Shown here one piece after another: positions 42,775 to 52,869 of a stretch of DNA of 64,000 bases. The stretch's first letter is position 1, and each line of letters opens with the position of its first letter. The DNA comes from Limnomonas spitsbergensis (lineage: Eukaryota > Chlorophyta > Chlorophyceae > Chlamydomonadales): positions 806,001 to 870,000 of the forward strand of contig JAYJMM010000014.1 of NCBI GenBank assembly GCA_037349105.1, given 5' to 3'. The notes beneath the pieces were generated by a model. That model was not told the DNA's origin, searched no databases, and saw nothing but the letters and a program-made list of their open reading frames with translations. A program made the translations under genes and the position numbers.

Positions 42775-43782
42775 ATGTCAGCAACTGGCCGTGGGCTCTG
42801 GGATCTGCGCAACCTCGTGATCATGCCTGCGTTCCTCGACGCCCTACTCTCTCGGCTTCCCATGCGTCCGCCGCCAGGCGTCTGGGATGGCTCGGTCACC
42901 TTGGACCTGACGGAGAATCGGCTGGGACCCGTGGTGGACTGGCAGCCGCTGGTGACAGCCCTCAAGCTGCGCCCATGGCTGCGCGTCCGGCTGGGGAGCG
43001 AAATCATGCCGCCCAGGGTCATGGACGCCCTCGCGGCTGCTGACATGCGGCACCTCTGGGACTCCCAGCTGTTCGTGGACCGCCCTTGGGAGAACCCAAG
43101 CAACAGGCAGCTGGGGGACGCCATCACCGCCATGTCGGCCCTGGTCATGGAGATGAGGGCCACCACCGTGCTCTCCGCAAGTGAGGCAGTCGCCGCAGCC
43201 GCAGCGTCAAAGCACTCGGCGTCCGCATGCAAGCTCGCAGCCAAGGAGAGCGACACCAACAACCGTGGCGTCTCCAACGCCTGGGAGCAGCAGGCGGCTG
43301 CGGGCATCGCCGCCCACCTCGAGGACGGCGAGATCGTCGCCGTCAACTACAAGTGGCGCCACAGTGTGGATGGCAAGGCGGGCGACCTGGACTACCTCGT
43401 CACCGGCACGCTGAAGGACGTGGGCCCGGTAGTCGTCATCGGAGAGGCAAAGCTGAACATGCCCAGCAAGGTCGTCGACGCGCTCACTCAGGTGGACCAG
43501 AACCTCAGCCGCTGGGCCGAGCTCGTCCTCATGCACCGCTGTGCGGACGACGAAGCTGTGCAGCCCTTGCAAGAGAACGACAAGAAGGACATCCACAAGC
43601 TGCGTGTGGCGCAGCTGGGCGACAGGCTGGCGTGTGTGGCACTGAGCGGCGCATCCATCCCAGAGTTCACCATGAAGCACATCGTTGAGCACATGCACAT
43701 GCGGAACCAGGGGACCCCGTGGTTCACGGTCAGCATGCCCAGCGGCGAAGGGTGGGGCGTAGGCGTGGTTCTTCATTTTTGA
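42775..43782 (+). CDS. PD-(D/E)XK nuclease-like protein
   Basis: 335 residues from the ATG at 42775 (MSATGRGLWDLRNLV). The N-terminal half has an LRR-like strand (SVTLDLTENRLG) and alanine-rich helices. The C-terminal half contains GDLDYLVTG, then 10 residues later VVVIGEAKLNM, and an amphipathic helix with VDQNLSRWAEL: the D...ExK core of the PD-(D/E)XK superfamily. This arrangement recalls the nuclease part of Crinkler/RHS-like eukaryotic proteins, which often carry a separate N-terminal NTPase that is absent here. Stop is 13 bases before a fold-back array. Codon use is strongly GC-biased and the frame is clean, so it is probably functional. Family call is by motif only. Confidence 0.5.
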   Translation: MSATGRGLWDLRNLVIMPAFLDALLSRLPMRPPPGVWDGSVTLDLTENRLGPVVDWQPLVTALKLRPWLRVRLGSEIMPPRVMDALAAADMRHLWDSQLFVDRPWENPSNRQLGDAITAMSALVMEMRATTVLSASEAVAAAAASKHSASACKLAAKESDTNNRGVSNAWEQQAAAGIAAHLEDGEIVAVNYKWRHSVDGKAGDLDYLVTGTLKDVGPVVVIGEAKLNMPSKVVDALTQVDQNLSRWAELVLMHRCADDEAVQPLQENDKKDIHKLRVAQLGDRLACVALSGASIPEFTMKHIVEHMHMRNQGTPWFTVSMPSGEGWGVGVVLHF

Positions 43783-43792
43783 GCTTCTCGGG

Positions 43793-44140
43793 TGCTCGGT
43801 GCGAGGGGATGCGAGGGGATGCGAGGGGATGCGCGAAAGTGCGTGAGGATGTCAGCGGATGGCGCCCGGGCGCCATTGCGCACACATCCTCTTGCATCCT
43901 CTTGCATCCTCTCGTCTCCTTGAGCATATCCTCTTGCATCCTCGTGCATCCTCTCGCATCCTCGCGCATTTCCTCGCGCATCCTCGTGCATATACCTCGC
44001 GCATCCTTTTGCATATCCTCGTGCATATCCTCGCGCATCCTCGTGCATATCCTCGCGCATCTTTTTGCATATCCTCGCGCATCCTCACGCATTCTCACGC
44101 ATCCTCGCGCATATCCTTGTGCATATCCTCGCGCATCCGC
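43793..44140. mobile_element. Minimal fold-back element (palindromic array, almost no core)
   Basis: GAGGGGATGC and GTGAGGATGTCAGCGG units at 43795-43857 meet a perfect palindrome, GGCGCCCGGGCGCC, at about 43860, followed by the inverse array of CATCCTCTTG, CATCCTCGCG and CATATCCTCG units to 44140. It looks like a fold-back element reduced to its outermost core bases and arrays. Confidence 0.75.
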
Positions 44141-44144
44141 CGAA

Positions 44145-44518
44145 CTTTGGGGACTTATTATACTCCTTGCCCTTGGCGTCCTTTCCGGCCCGGAGCGGCA
44201 TGAGCAGTGTGTTGCCGATGCGGGTAGGATCCCGGCACCGTTCCTACGCCGTTTTTCAGAGTCTTCTCCTACGGAGGTTCGCCTCTCTCATACTATCTTT
44301 GAAACCGGAGTAGGAGTGGTGAAACAGGCTTTTCGGGTGATGCACATGGTAAAAGATCAACGAATACACGTTGCTACCAGGCTATACAATAAGCGCCTGG
44401 ATTCTGCTGCAAAGGCATTTGATGCAGCTGGGATCAAATTCGATGCATGTGTTGACAAATATTGCAAAAACATCGTGTTGCCCGCAGGCGTATACGTGAA
44501 AGACCAAAAAACTGCCCG
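44145..44518 (+). CDS. Unknown gene fragment trapped between fold-back arrays
   Basis: The frame with codons starting at 44145 encodes a hydrophobic segment (GLIILLALGVLSGPER) and then ETGVGVVKQAFRVMHMVK, TRLYNKRLDSAAKAFDAAG and NIVLPAGVYVKDQ before it enters the next array. It looks like real coding sequence, but both ends are lost in fold-back arrays. Family unknown. Confidence 0.35.
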
Positions 44519-44519
44519 G

Positions 44520-45705
44520 TGTACCGCGCGACGATGCAAGACGGATGTGCGACGATGCAAGACGGATGCGCGACGATGCGCGACGATGCAAGACGGATGC
44601 GCGCGGATGCGCGACGATGCAAGACGGATGCGCGACGATGCAAGACGGATGCGCGACGATGCGCGACGATGCAAGACGGATGCGCGCGGATGCGCGACGA
44701 TGCAAGACGGATGCGCGACGATGCAAGACGGATGCGCGACGATGCGCGACGATGCAAGACGGATGCGCGACGATGCAAGACGATGCGCGGCCTCAGGACA
44801 TGGCGCCCGGGCTACGCCCGCCCCTGGCTGGCTCCTCGGGGACTCGGGCTCGTGCCTCGCCCTCACCCCTCGGGCACAGCCATAAACCGGGTGCGTGCCG
44901 CACCCAGTTTCCCGTTGGCGACGCCATCGCGCCTGCGGCGGGCGACAAAGAAGATGCGCACCGGCTCTGACGCTTCTTGCACGGATCAACTACTACCTAC
45001 CCCTTCTACGCCGCTTCTTTTTTGGACAACCAACCACCGCATCGACCAAGACATGGATATGTCCGTGGCGTCGCTTGGATGACGGTAAATGAAGACGATC
45101 GTCGGAGTCCGACAGAGCAGGTGTGCATTTTCTTTGTCGCCCGCCGCAGGCGCGATGGCGTCGCCAACGGGAAACAGGGTGCGGCACGCACCCGGTTTAT
45201 GGCTGTGCCCGAGGGGTGAGGGCGAGGCACGAGCCCGCGTCCCCGAGGAGCCAGCCAGGGACGGGCGTAGCCCGGGCGCCATTTGCGGCAAGATGCGCGA
45301 GGATGCGCGTGTCCCCGAGGATGCGAGCGGATGCGCGTGTCCCCGAGGATGCGCGAGGATGCGCGAGGATGCGCGTGTCCCCGAGGATGCGAGCGGATGC
45401 GCGAGGATGCCCGAGGATGCGCGAGGATGCGCGAGGATGCCCGAGGATGCGCGAGGATGCGCGAGGATGCGCGAGGATGCCCAAGTATGCGAGCGGATGC
45501 GCGTGTCCCCGAGGATGCCCGAGGATGCGCGAGGATGCCCGAGGATGCGCGAGGATGCCCAAGGATGCGAGGCGGATGCGCGAGGATGCGCGAGGATGCG
45601 CGAGGATGCCCGAGGATGCCCAAGGATGCGAGGCGGATGCGCGAGGATGCGCGAGGATGCGCGAGGATGCGCGTGTCCCCGAGGATGCGCGGGGCTTGCG
45701 GTCTT
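44520..45705. mobile_element. Fold-back element 3, with a different centre
   Basis: Left array 44525-44795 of a 21-base unit (CGACGATGCAAGACGGATGC); left arm 44803-44960; centre 44960-45135 unrelated to elements 1 and 2; right arm 45130-45290 inverted (TTTCTTTGTCGCCCGCCGCA to GGCGTAGCCCGGGCGCC); right array 45292-45700 of GAGGATGCGC units with inserted GTGTCCCC. Unlike elements 1 and 2 the two arrays run in the same orientation, so only the core is inverted. No transposase. Confidence 0.8.
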
Positions 45706-45964
45706 GAGGTCTTGCTGTCTTGAGTGTAGGGGGCTAGGACCTCCGCTAATGTCCTCTGCCCGTCTATGCATCTATGCATCTTTGCATGTCTACACCCCTC
45801 GGGCCACGCACTGCTCCGAATTCGACGGCAGGCGCCCGCCCCAAGACTGGTTTCCAGTGTTGCCATTTTGTTCTGGGACATCCCTCTTGTCGCGGACCCA
45901 TTTTTATTGTTTGTTTCAGGGGTGCCTTCGGATAACAGAGATGGAACAGTGACTTCAGTCACCT

Positions 45965-46200
45965 TCAGTCGAACCTGCCTCGAGGCATCATTTGATGGAC
46001 CTGCCTTCCTTTTCCGACAGAACGGCTCAGGCCTAGTGTACCCATGTGCATTATGAGCAGCATCAGAATGTTCCTCGATGCGTTCACATCTCGGTTCCAC
46101 GTCGTCTCTGTGCAAGTTCGTTTGAACTTGCTCGCACTGGGTTTGCAGTGGAGAACCTTGTGGACCCGTTGATTCAGAAGTGTCACGATCTCTGGGGCAT
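45965..46200 (-). pseudogene. Fanzor/TnpB-like nuclease fossil, C-terminal end (copy 3)
   Basis: Minus strand: APEIVTLLNQRVHKVLHC, then SKFKRTCTETTWNRDVNASR and NILMLL. It extends further N-terminally than the copy at 38.3 kb and includes the HKVLxCK...C segment, the second half of a zinc ribbon, before the final RuvC motif. The rest of the protein is missing. It lies immediately upstream of and opposite to the D5 helicase gene. Confidence 0.55.
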
Positions 46201-46353
46201 TTGATGTGTCTGATTCATCCCCCCCACCGCCCCTGGTTCGTGGCTGGTGTGGTTGATGGTATTGATTGACGGATGGTTTAAACGCCGATCGGGCTTCTTG
46301 AAAATCACCACATTGCCTTGGCAGCGTGTGGCATCTCCCATTTCCTGAACCGC

Positions 46354-48362
46354 ATGCCCCCCGCAAAGCGAGGTCGAGCTGCCAGCAACGTCACGGGTCG
46401 CAGTGGGAGCAGCAACGGGAGCGCAGCATTGCGTGCCGGTGCCGTGGGTAGTGTCGGTGCAGGGACGACCCCGCCGTCCCTCGTGCATGACTGGCTGGAG
46501 AAAATGTTGGTCGAAGACAACGGAAGGGTCACCATACACCCGAAGACATCTGATGCTTCCCTCGCCACCGCCATCGAAGCTCGCTCCCGTCTGGATCGAG
46601 ACATATTGAGACATCCGTCCTGCCCGGCTGTTCCGCCCGATCCGGTCACACTGGCAGAGTTGTACGACCCCAGTTTTGAAGTGATGCACCACCCCAAATG
46701 GCGAGAGCAGCTGGTGGAGCGGGCGCCCCACCGTCGGAACACAGCGACGGATATGGCGGAGCTCGTGCTTGCCTTGGATGACGGGATGTTGACGTCGATG
46801 TTGGCGTTCTCGACGAGCTCCTCGACCGAATGCTACGTCGCCGGAGACAATGGTGTGTGGAACGCTGTGAACATGAAGGAATACCACGAGCTTACCGCGT
46901 CCGTGTTGGCGCTGACGGACCGACTCGATGCAAAGATCATTGCGCCGACAAAAACGTTGCTGCGAAGGATGAGGGCCAATGCGAACGTATCCGAAACAAA
47001 CGCTGTGGCCGCTCAAGAGGCCATGTTGGAGGCAGAGGACCACTTGCGTGATATGGCATCCTTGTACGAGAAGCTGCGCACGCCTGGGTTTCAGCAGGCA
47101 GTCATACGGATGATGATCACCATGCGGGTCATGATGACGGCGGCCGAGGAGGTGAAACCGGAGATTCTGGACTCAGAGAAGAACTGCGTCGCGTTCGAGG
47201 ATGGCGTCTTCTGCTTCAACGTCGGGCGACTACTACGCGGTCCAGCAGCAAGAAAAAAATACCAAACGTACAGCGCCGGATACCGATTCAGCGAGCTCGT
47301 CAGCCGCGTGACGGGGGAGGCGGAGAGCGAGGGCGACGCATTCGATCTCCCGACGATGCGGACATCTGATGCGTGGGGGAACTACGACCGCTACGTGGAC
47401 AAGATCTTCGGCTCGACGCCCAAAGTAAGGGGCTATCTCATGGATATGTTGGCGTCGTCATTGCTCAACGAAAACCGACAAGCCATCGTGTTTCACCACA
47501 ACGTGCAAGGCGCCAACGGCAAGACGACCTTCTTCATGCTGGTCAAAATGGCGTTCGGCGGCATTTTCATGAAGTGTCATTCGGGGCTTCTCAACCCGGC
47601 CTCGACGGGATCGGCGTCGGGGCGAATGAAGAGCTGGTGTCTACAAAGGGGAAGCGGCTGGTGCTCTTCTCCGAGCCGAGCGCAAAGGTGAAACTATCCG
47701 CATCGTTCATCAAGGAGCTGACCGGAGGGGACGAGCAATCGACGCGGGCCATGTACTCTAAGAAGCAGACGTTCGTGTTCAACGGCACGGTCCACGTTCT
47801 ATGCAACAAGATCCCCGAGGTAGACGATATGGACGGTGGAATGACACGGCGGTTGAGGTGCATCCCGTACGGAAGTACGTTTGTCGAAGACGAAGACGCC
47901 GTGCAAGAGGACAAGCACAAGTACTTGATGCGAGACGAGCGGGACCAGTTCTCCGTGTGGCGCCACTTTCTGATGTACGAGGTGATGCAAGCGGCGCTCG
48001 CAAGGGTCTCTGCGAAACGAGAGGGACGGCGCGACCCTGTATTGGCCCCGGACATTGTCATGGCGGCGACGCGTCGGCTGATCGAACGCGAGAGCACGGT
48101 TCAAACGTTTGTTTCGGCGCGTCTCAGGCGGACCGGCGTTCCCCGCGACAACGTAAGGCTCAAGGATGCGTACGATGCATATGTGAGTGGTTGCGTCGAT
48201 GGAAAGGCCCCGGAGAGGAAGGGGGTGTTCAAGGAGGAGCTGATCGCAGTCATGGGGGCGTTCGCAGCCCCCTCTGGAGACAAGAAGAACTTCTGGCGAG
48301 GATGGGAGCTCATTCCGGATGACACGGATGACGACCATGAAGAGCCGGGCGAGGAACACTGA
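46354..48362 (+). CDS. D5-type (SF3) helicase, one frame break
   Basis: Start MPPAKRGRAASNVTG at 46354. About 670 residues if read through. The first 370 residues include a D5_N-like region (FEDGVFCFNVGRLLRG); no primase motif was recognised. The helicase core follows: Walker A GANGKTTF at about residue 386, Walker B-type RLVLFSEPSAKVKL, and sensor/arginine region HVLCNKIPEVDDMD plus MTRRLRCIPYG. The frame shifts between Walker A and B at a GGGG run near 47620; one missing G would explain it. This is the replicative helicase of nucleocytoplasmic large DNA viruses, phycodnavirus-like elements, virophages and some plasmids. It ends in an acidic tail. Either an assembly indel or a decaying viral gene. 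Confidence 0.8.
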
Positions 48363-48365
48363 CGT

Positions 48366-48444
48366 TTGGTGTACACCTCGTATGCCTCGTATGCCTCGTA
48401 TGCCTCGTATGCCTCGTATGCCAATACCCCCCCCCCCCCCCCCC
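48366..48444. repeat. 9-bp (CTCGTATGC)n array and C run
   Basis: Five or six copies of CTCGTATGC starting a few bases after the helicase stop, followed by a run of about 18 C residues that leads into the 379-bp array. Confidence 0.9.
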
Positions 48445-48446
48445 TT

Positions 48447-51178
48447 GGAAGGATACAAAAAGAAAAACGCAAGACCGTTTTTGTGACACTGGAGCGCCGC
48501 CAAACGTCGGCTGCAAGACTGGCTACCAGTGTGTGGGCGCAAAGAGATACCTTTGTTACTTTCTTTTAAAGAGTTATAGAAAAAATATTATAGGTATGTG
48601 TGTATATATATACCACGGGAGCTGGCGAGGTTGTGCCCCCAAAAAGTATCAAACCTATCCGACGCCTCCTCCGGACGTTTTGCCACTGCATTCTAGTGTG
48701 CGGGCGGGCGAGAGAGGGGCGGAGGCGTCTTCCCAGTGTCAGAAAAAGGATCCTGCGCTTTCCTGAAACTATCCTGCCGCCTGTCTCTTGATTTTTGCTT
48801 GCCCCCTTCCCGTCCCCCCCCCCCTGGAAGGATACAAAAAGAAAAACGCAAGACCGTTTTTGTGACACTGGAGCGCCGCCAAACGTCGGCTGCAAGACTG
48901 GCTACCAGTGTGTGGGCGCAAAGAGATACCTTTGTTACTTTCGTTTAAAGAGTTATAGAAAAAATATTATAGGTATGTGTGTATATATATACCACGGGAG
49001 CTGGCGAGGTTGTGCCCCCAAAAAGTATCAAACCTATCCGACGCCTCCTCCGGACGTTTTGCCACTGCATTCTAGTGTGTGGGCGGGCGAGAGAGGGGCG
49101 GAGGCGTCTTCCCAGTGTCAGAAAAAGGATCATGCGCTTTCCTGAAACTATCCTGCCGCCTGTCTCTTGATTTTTGCTTGCCCCCTTCCCGTTCCCCCCC
49201 CCCTGGAAGGATACAAAAAGAAAAACGCAAGACCGTTTTTGTGACACTGGAGCGCCGCCAAACGTCGGCTGCAAGACTGGCTACCAGTGTGTGGGCGCAA
49301 AGAGATACCTTTGTTACTTTCTTTTAAAGAGTTATAGAAAAAATATTATAGGTATGTGTGTATATATATACCACGGGAGCTGGCGAGGTTGTGCCCCCGA
49401 AAAGTATCAAACCTATCCGACGCCTCCTCCGGACGTTTTGCCACTGCATTCTAGTGTGCGGGCGGGCGAGAGAGGGGCGGAGGCGTCTTCCCAGTGTCAG
49501 AAAAAGGATCCTGCGCTTTCCTGAAACTATCCTGCCGCCTGTCTCTTGATTTTTGCTTGCCCCCTTCCCGTCCCCCCCCCCCTGGAAGGATACAAAAAGA
49601 AAAACGCAAGACCGTTTTTGTGACACTGGAGCGCCGCCAAACGTCGGCTGCAAGACTGGCTACCAGTGTGTGGGCGCAAAGAGATACCTTTGTTACTTTC
49701 TTTTAAAGAGTTATAGAAAAAATATTATAGGTATGTGTGTATATATATACCACGGGAGCTGGCGAGGTTGTGCCCCCAAAAAGTATCAAACCTATCCGAC
49801 GCCTCCTCCGGACGTTTTGCCACTGCATTCTAGTGTGTGGGCGGGCGAGAGAGGGGCGGAGGCGTCTTCCCAGTGTCAGAAAAAGGATCATGCGCTTTCC
49901 TGAAACTATCCTGCCGCCTGTCTCTTGATTTTTGCTTGCCCCCTTCCCGTTCCCCCCCCCCTGGAAGGATACAAAAAGAAAAACGCAAGACCGTTTTTGT
50001 GACACTGGAGCGCCGCCAAACGTCGGCTGCAAGACTGGCTACCAGTGTGTGGGCGCAAAGAGATACCTTTGTTACTTTCTTTTAAAGAGTTATAGAAAAA
50101 ATATTATAGGTATGTGTGTATATATATACCACGGGAGCTGGCGAGGTTGTGCCCCCGAAAAGTATCAAACCTATCCGACGCCTCCTCCGGACGTTTTGCC
50201 ACTGCATTCTAGTGTGCGGGCGGGCGAGAGAGGGGCGGAGGCGTCTTCCCAGTGTCAGAAAAAGGATCCTGCGCTTTCCTGAAACTATCCTGCCGCCTGT
50301 CTCTTGATTTTTGCTTGCCCCCTTCCCGTTCCCCCCCCCCTGGAAGGATACAAAAAGAAAAACGCAAGACCGTTTTTGTGACACTGGAGCGCCGCCAAAC
50401 GTCGGCTGCAAGACTGGCTACCAGTGTGTGGGCGCAAAGAGATACCTTTGTTACTTTCTTTTAAAGAGTTATAGAAAAAATAGTATAGGTATGTGTGTAT
50501 ATATATACCACGGGAGCTGGCGAGGTTGTGCCCCCGAAAAGTATCAAACCTATCCGACGCCTCCTCCGGACGTTTTGCCACTGCATTCTAGTGTGTGGGC
50601 GGGCGAGAGAGGGGCGGAGGCGTCTTCCCAGTGTCATAAAAAGGATCCTGCGATTTCCTGAAACTATCTTGCCGCCTGTCTCTTATTTTTGCTTGCCCCC
50701 TTCCCCTCCCCCCCCCCCCCTGGAAGGATACAAAAAGAAAAACGCAAGACCGTTTTTGTGACACTGGAGCGCCGCCAAACGTCGGCTGCAAGACTGGCTA
50801 CCAGTGTGTGGGCGCAAAGAGATACCTTTGTTACTTTCTTTTAAAGAGTTATAGAAAAAATATTATAGGTATGTGTGTATATATACCACGGGAGCTGGCG
50901 AGGTTGTGCCCCCAAAAAGTATCAAACCTATCCGACGCCTCCTCCGGACGTTTTGCCACTGCATTCTAGTGTGTGGGCGGGCGAGAGAGGGGCGGAGGCG
51001 TCTTCCCAGTGTCAGAAAAAGGATCCTGCGCTTTCCTGAAACTATCTTGATTTGGGCGCGCTGCCTTGCTGCGCTGCCTTTGCCCGCCCTTCCCCTTGGA
51101 AACAACGCAAGACCGTTTTAGTGACACTGGAGCGCCGTGACAAAATACCGGCTACCATAGGGCGCAAAGAGATAGGGG
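48447..51178. repeat. 379-bp tandem array, seven units plus a degenerate eighth
   Basis: Units begin GGAAGGATACAAAAAGAAAA at 48447, 48826, 49205, 49584, 49963, 50342 and 50722; a decayed unit at about 51096-51178 closes the array. Each unit has a C10-C14 run, an inverted pair (GACACTGGAGCGCC against GGCTACCAGTGTG and GGGCGC), a TATATATATA box followed by CCACGGGAGC, and a GGATC[C/A]TGCGC site. Variants alternate: units 1, 3 and 5 have GTGCGGGC with GGATCCTG, units 2 and 4 have GTGTGGGC with GGATCATG, so the array grew partly as 758-bp pairs. Open frames over it (109 or 116 codons) are repeats of the same sequence and have no protein-like features. Its position beside the helicase gene suggests a replication origin or regulatory array, which is inference. 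Confidence 0.93.
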
Positions 51179-51297
51179 GCTCTGTTCCAGATGTTCCAGA
51201 TGAAAGCAAACTTCTCGGCACGCTCCTGTGCATTTTACCGTCGTGAGCGGGAGACGTATCGACGGCATGCTCTTTGCTATTTGCTATTTGCTATATG

Positions 51298-52215
51298 CTA
51301 TTTGCTCTTTGCTGTCCTTCTCGTTGATCCTCTCCCCCGCCCTCTCCCCCGCCCCCGCCCCGCTCCTCCATCCATGATTGCCTCCACGAGGCCGCCCGCG
51401 ACCCCTGCTGCAGCGAAGGCATTCCCTTTTCCACCACTCGGCAATCTGTATGCGATCTGCGCGACCAGATCGTTGAAGTTCCTGGATTGTGTGTACACGT
51501 TGCACGGTCCCTTGAACTGCATCCCGAAGCCTTCCCCCCCCAGGAAGCTGGACATCAAGGAGTTGCCGAGCTTGACCAGTTTGTACGTAACATGCGCATC
51601 GCACATGAGGAACAGTCCGTTGTCCACCAGCAGCGTGTCGCCCTCGGCCAGTTTGTGCTCCCGAAATCCGCCGTACGCTGAAACAAAGACCCCCCCCGGC
51701 CCGTCCTCGCACGTGGCGGTTGGCAGCACCAGTCCTTCCTCCTGCCCCACGGGCAGCAGTCCTCGCCAGTTGAGCTTTCCACTGATTTTCACATTTGGCG
51801 AGGATGCCAGGTACGCCCCGCGGCTCATCACCAGTCCTTGTCCGTCTTCCATGGGGAAGTAGCGCGCATCGCCTGGGAAGCAAGATGCAAAGCACACCTC
51901 TCCTGTCGCGCCATCAGCAGCTTCGGGGTCTATTTCGAAGGCATTCTGGAACAGCGACTCGCCCCCCAATCCACGGCCGATGGCCTGCATGAATCCTTTT
52001 GCTTGCCACTGTCCCCTCATCACCGGGCTCCTCAGGAATGACAAAGCGCCTCCGTCCGCCACTATGGTCTGCCCTTTTTCCAGGTAGATTAGCACCTCCG
52101 AGAATGCTGGCCCCGACCGGATTTCGTAGTTGTAGAGCGGTGTTGCTGCCCCACCGCTGCTGCTGCCCCCTCGGAATTGGGGGGATGCCAGGGATTTCCG
52201 CCTTTCCCCGACCAT
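51298..52215 (-). CDS. AIM24 family protein
   Basis: ATG at 52215 (MVGERRKSLASPQFRGG), about 305 residues; a longer frame to 52254 has a GTG start and is repeat-derived. Family features: YEIRSGPAFSEVLIYLEKGQ, GGALSFL, GESLFQNAFEI, ASCFPGDARYFPMED, GAYLASSPNVKISG and GDTLLVDNGLFLMCD, the double beta-sandwich of the TRAP-like/AIM24 fold. The C-terminus is a GRGRGRG tail. Homologues are in bacteria, fungal mitochondria and several giant-virus genomes; function is poorly defined. Placed next to the 379-bp array and convergent with it. Intact frame. Confidence 0.85.
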   Translation of the reverse strand: MVGERRKSLASPQFRGGSSSGGAATPLYNYEIRSGPAFSEVLIYLEKGQTIVADGGALSFLRSPVMRGQWQAKGFMQAIGRGLGGESLFQNAFEIDPEAADGATGEVCFASCFPGDARYFPMEDGQGLVMSRGAYLASSPNVKISGKLNWRGLLPVGQEEGLVLPTATCEDGPGGVFVSAYGGFREHKLAEGDTLLVDNGLFLMCDAHVTYKLVKLGNSLMSSFLGGEGFGMQFKGPCNVYTQSRNFNDLVAQIAYRLPSGGKGNAFAAAGVAGGLVEAIMDGGAGRGRGRGRGRGSTRRTAKSK

Positions 52216-52297
52216 GCTTGTGCTTGTGCTTGTGCTTTTGCTTGTGCGTACCACATCCTTGCGAAAAAAAAAACGTTAGGTCCACGCGTCTGGAGAG

Positions 52298-52869
52298 ATG
52301 TCGGTGATCTGTCCTCGCATTGCAAGCACTCCGAGCATGTCCCTCCATTTCACTGCGTTCTGGTACGTGAGGCGTCCTCATCCCCCGCATCACGAACGTC
52401 CATCTCTGGTCTGGACGTTCCTCTTCGCCTGCTTGCCGACCTCCGTGAGTCCGACTTGCTCCGTGAGTTGTCGTCCCTTCTGGAGGTTCCGTACTTGTCA
52501 GCGTCCGAAGAGGACGGCATCTGGCCTGTAGTGGGCGTGTTGTATGGGCCTTGCAAGCGTCCCATTGTATGTTTGCCCACCGCGTTCCGTGACCATCCGC
52601 CGAAGAACATCTTTTACCTTGTTGACACGGGTGCTCCCATGACGGAGCTGAGCCCACGCGCCTTGATGATGGCGCTCGTCTCTGATGGTCCCCCGCCTGC
52701 TGCGGGTCGTGCGTCCATCAACGGCATCACGTGCATTGTGCATCTGTGCGACCCCACCGTCAACCACCCGGACATCCCTTTGCTCGGTGCCGACTACATG
52801 ACCCAAGCGGGCCTCATCCTCACGATCAACTACAAGACCCAGACTGTCAGCCTCGACCTTGCTGTCTGA
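52298..52869 (+). CDS. Retropepsin-like aspartic protease
   Basis: The frame ending at 52869 encodes LRELSSLLEVPYL, VCLPTAFRDHPP, then IFYLVDTGAPMTELSP with the catalytic DTGA, and near the end PLLGADYMTQAGLIL followed by KTQTVSLDL, the hydrophobic-hydrophobic-G-A-D second motif of single-domain retropepsins. No ATG precedes it in frame; the nearest ATG upstream (52298) is in another frame, and a GTACGT at about 52361 might be a splice donor. The N-terminus is therefore unresolved (intron or indel). No RT or integrase accompanies it, so it is not a retroelement polyprotein. Head-to-head with the AIM24 gene. Confidence 0.65.

Noticed and set aside
48795..50661. Serial 109- and 116-codon frames repeated every 379 bases
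   Set aside because: They recur identically with the tandem unit on both strands and lack protein-like composition or family motifs.
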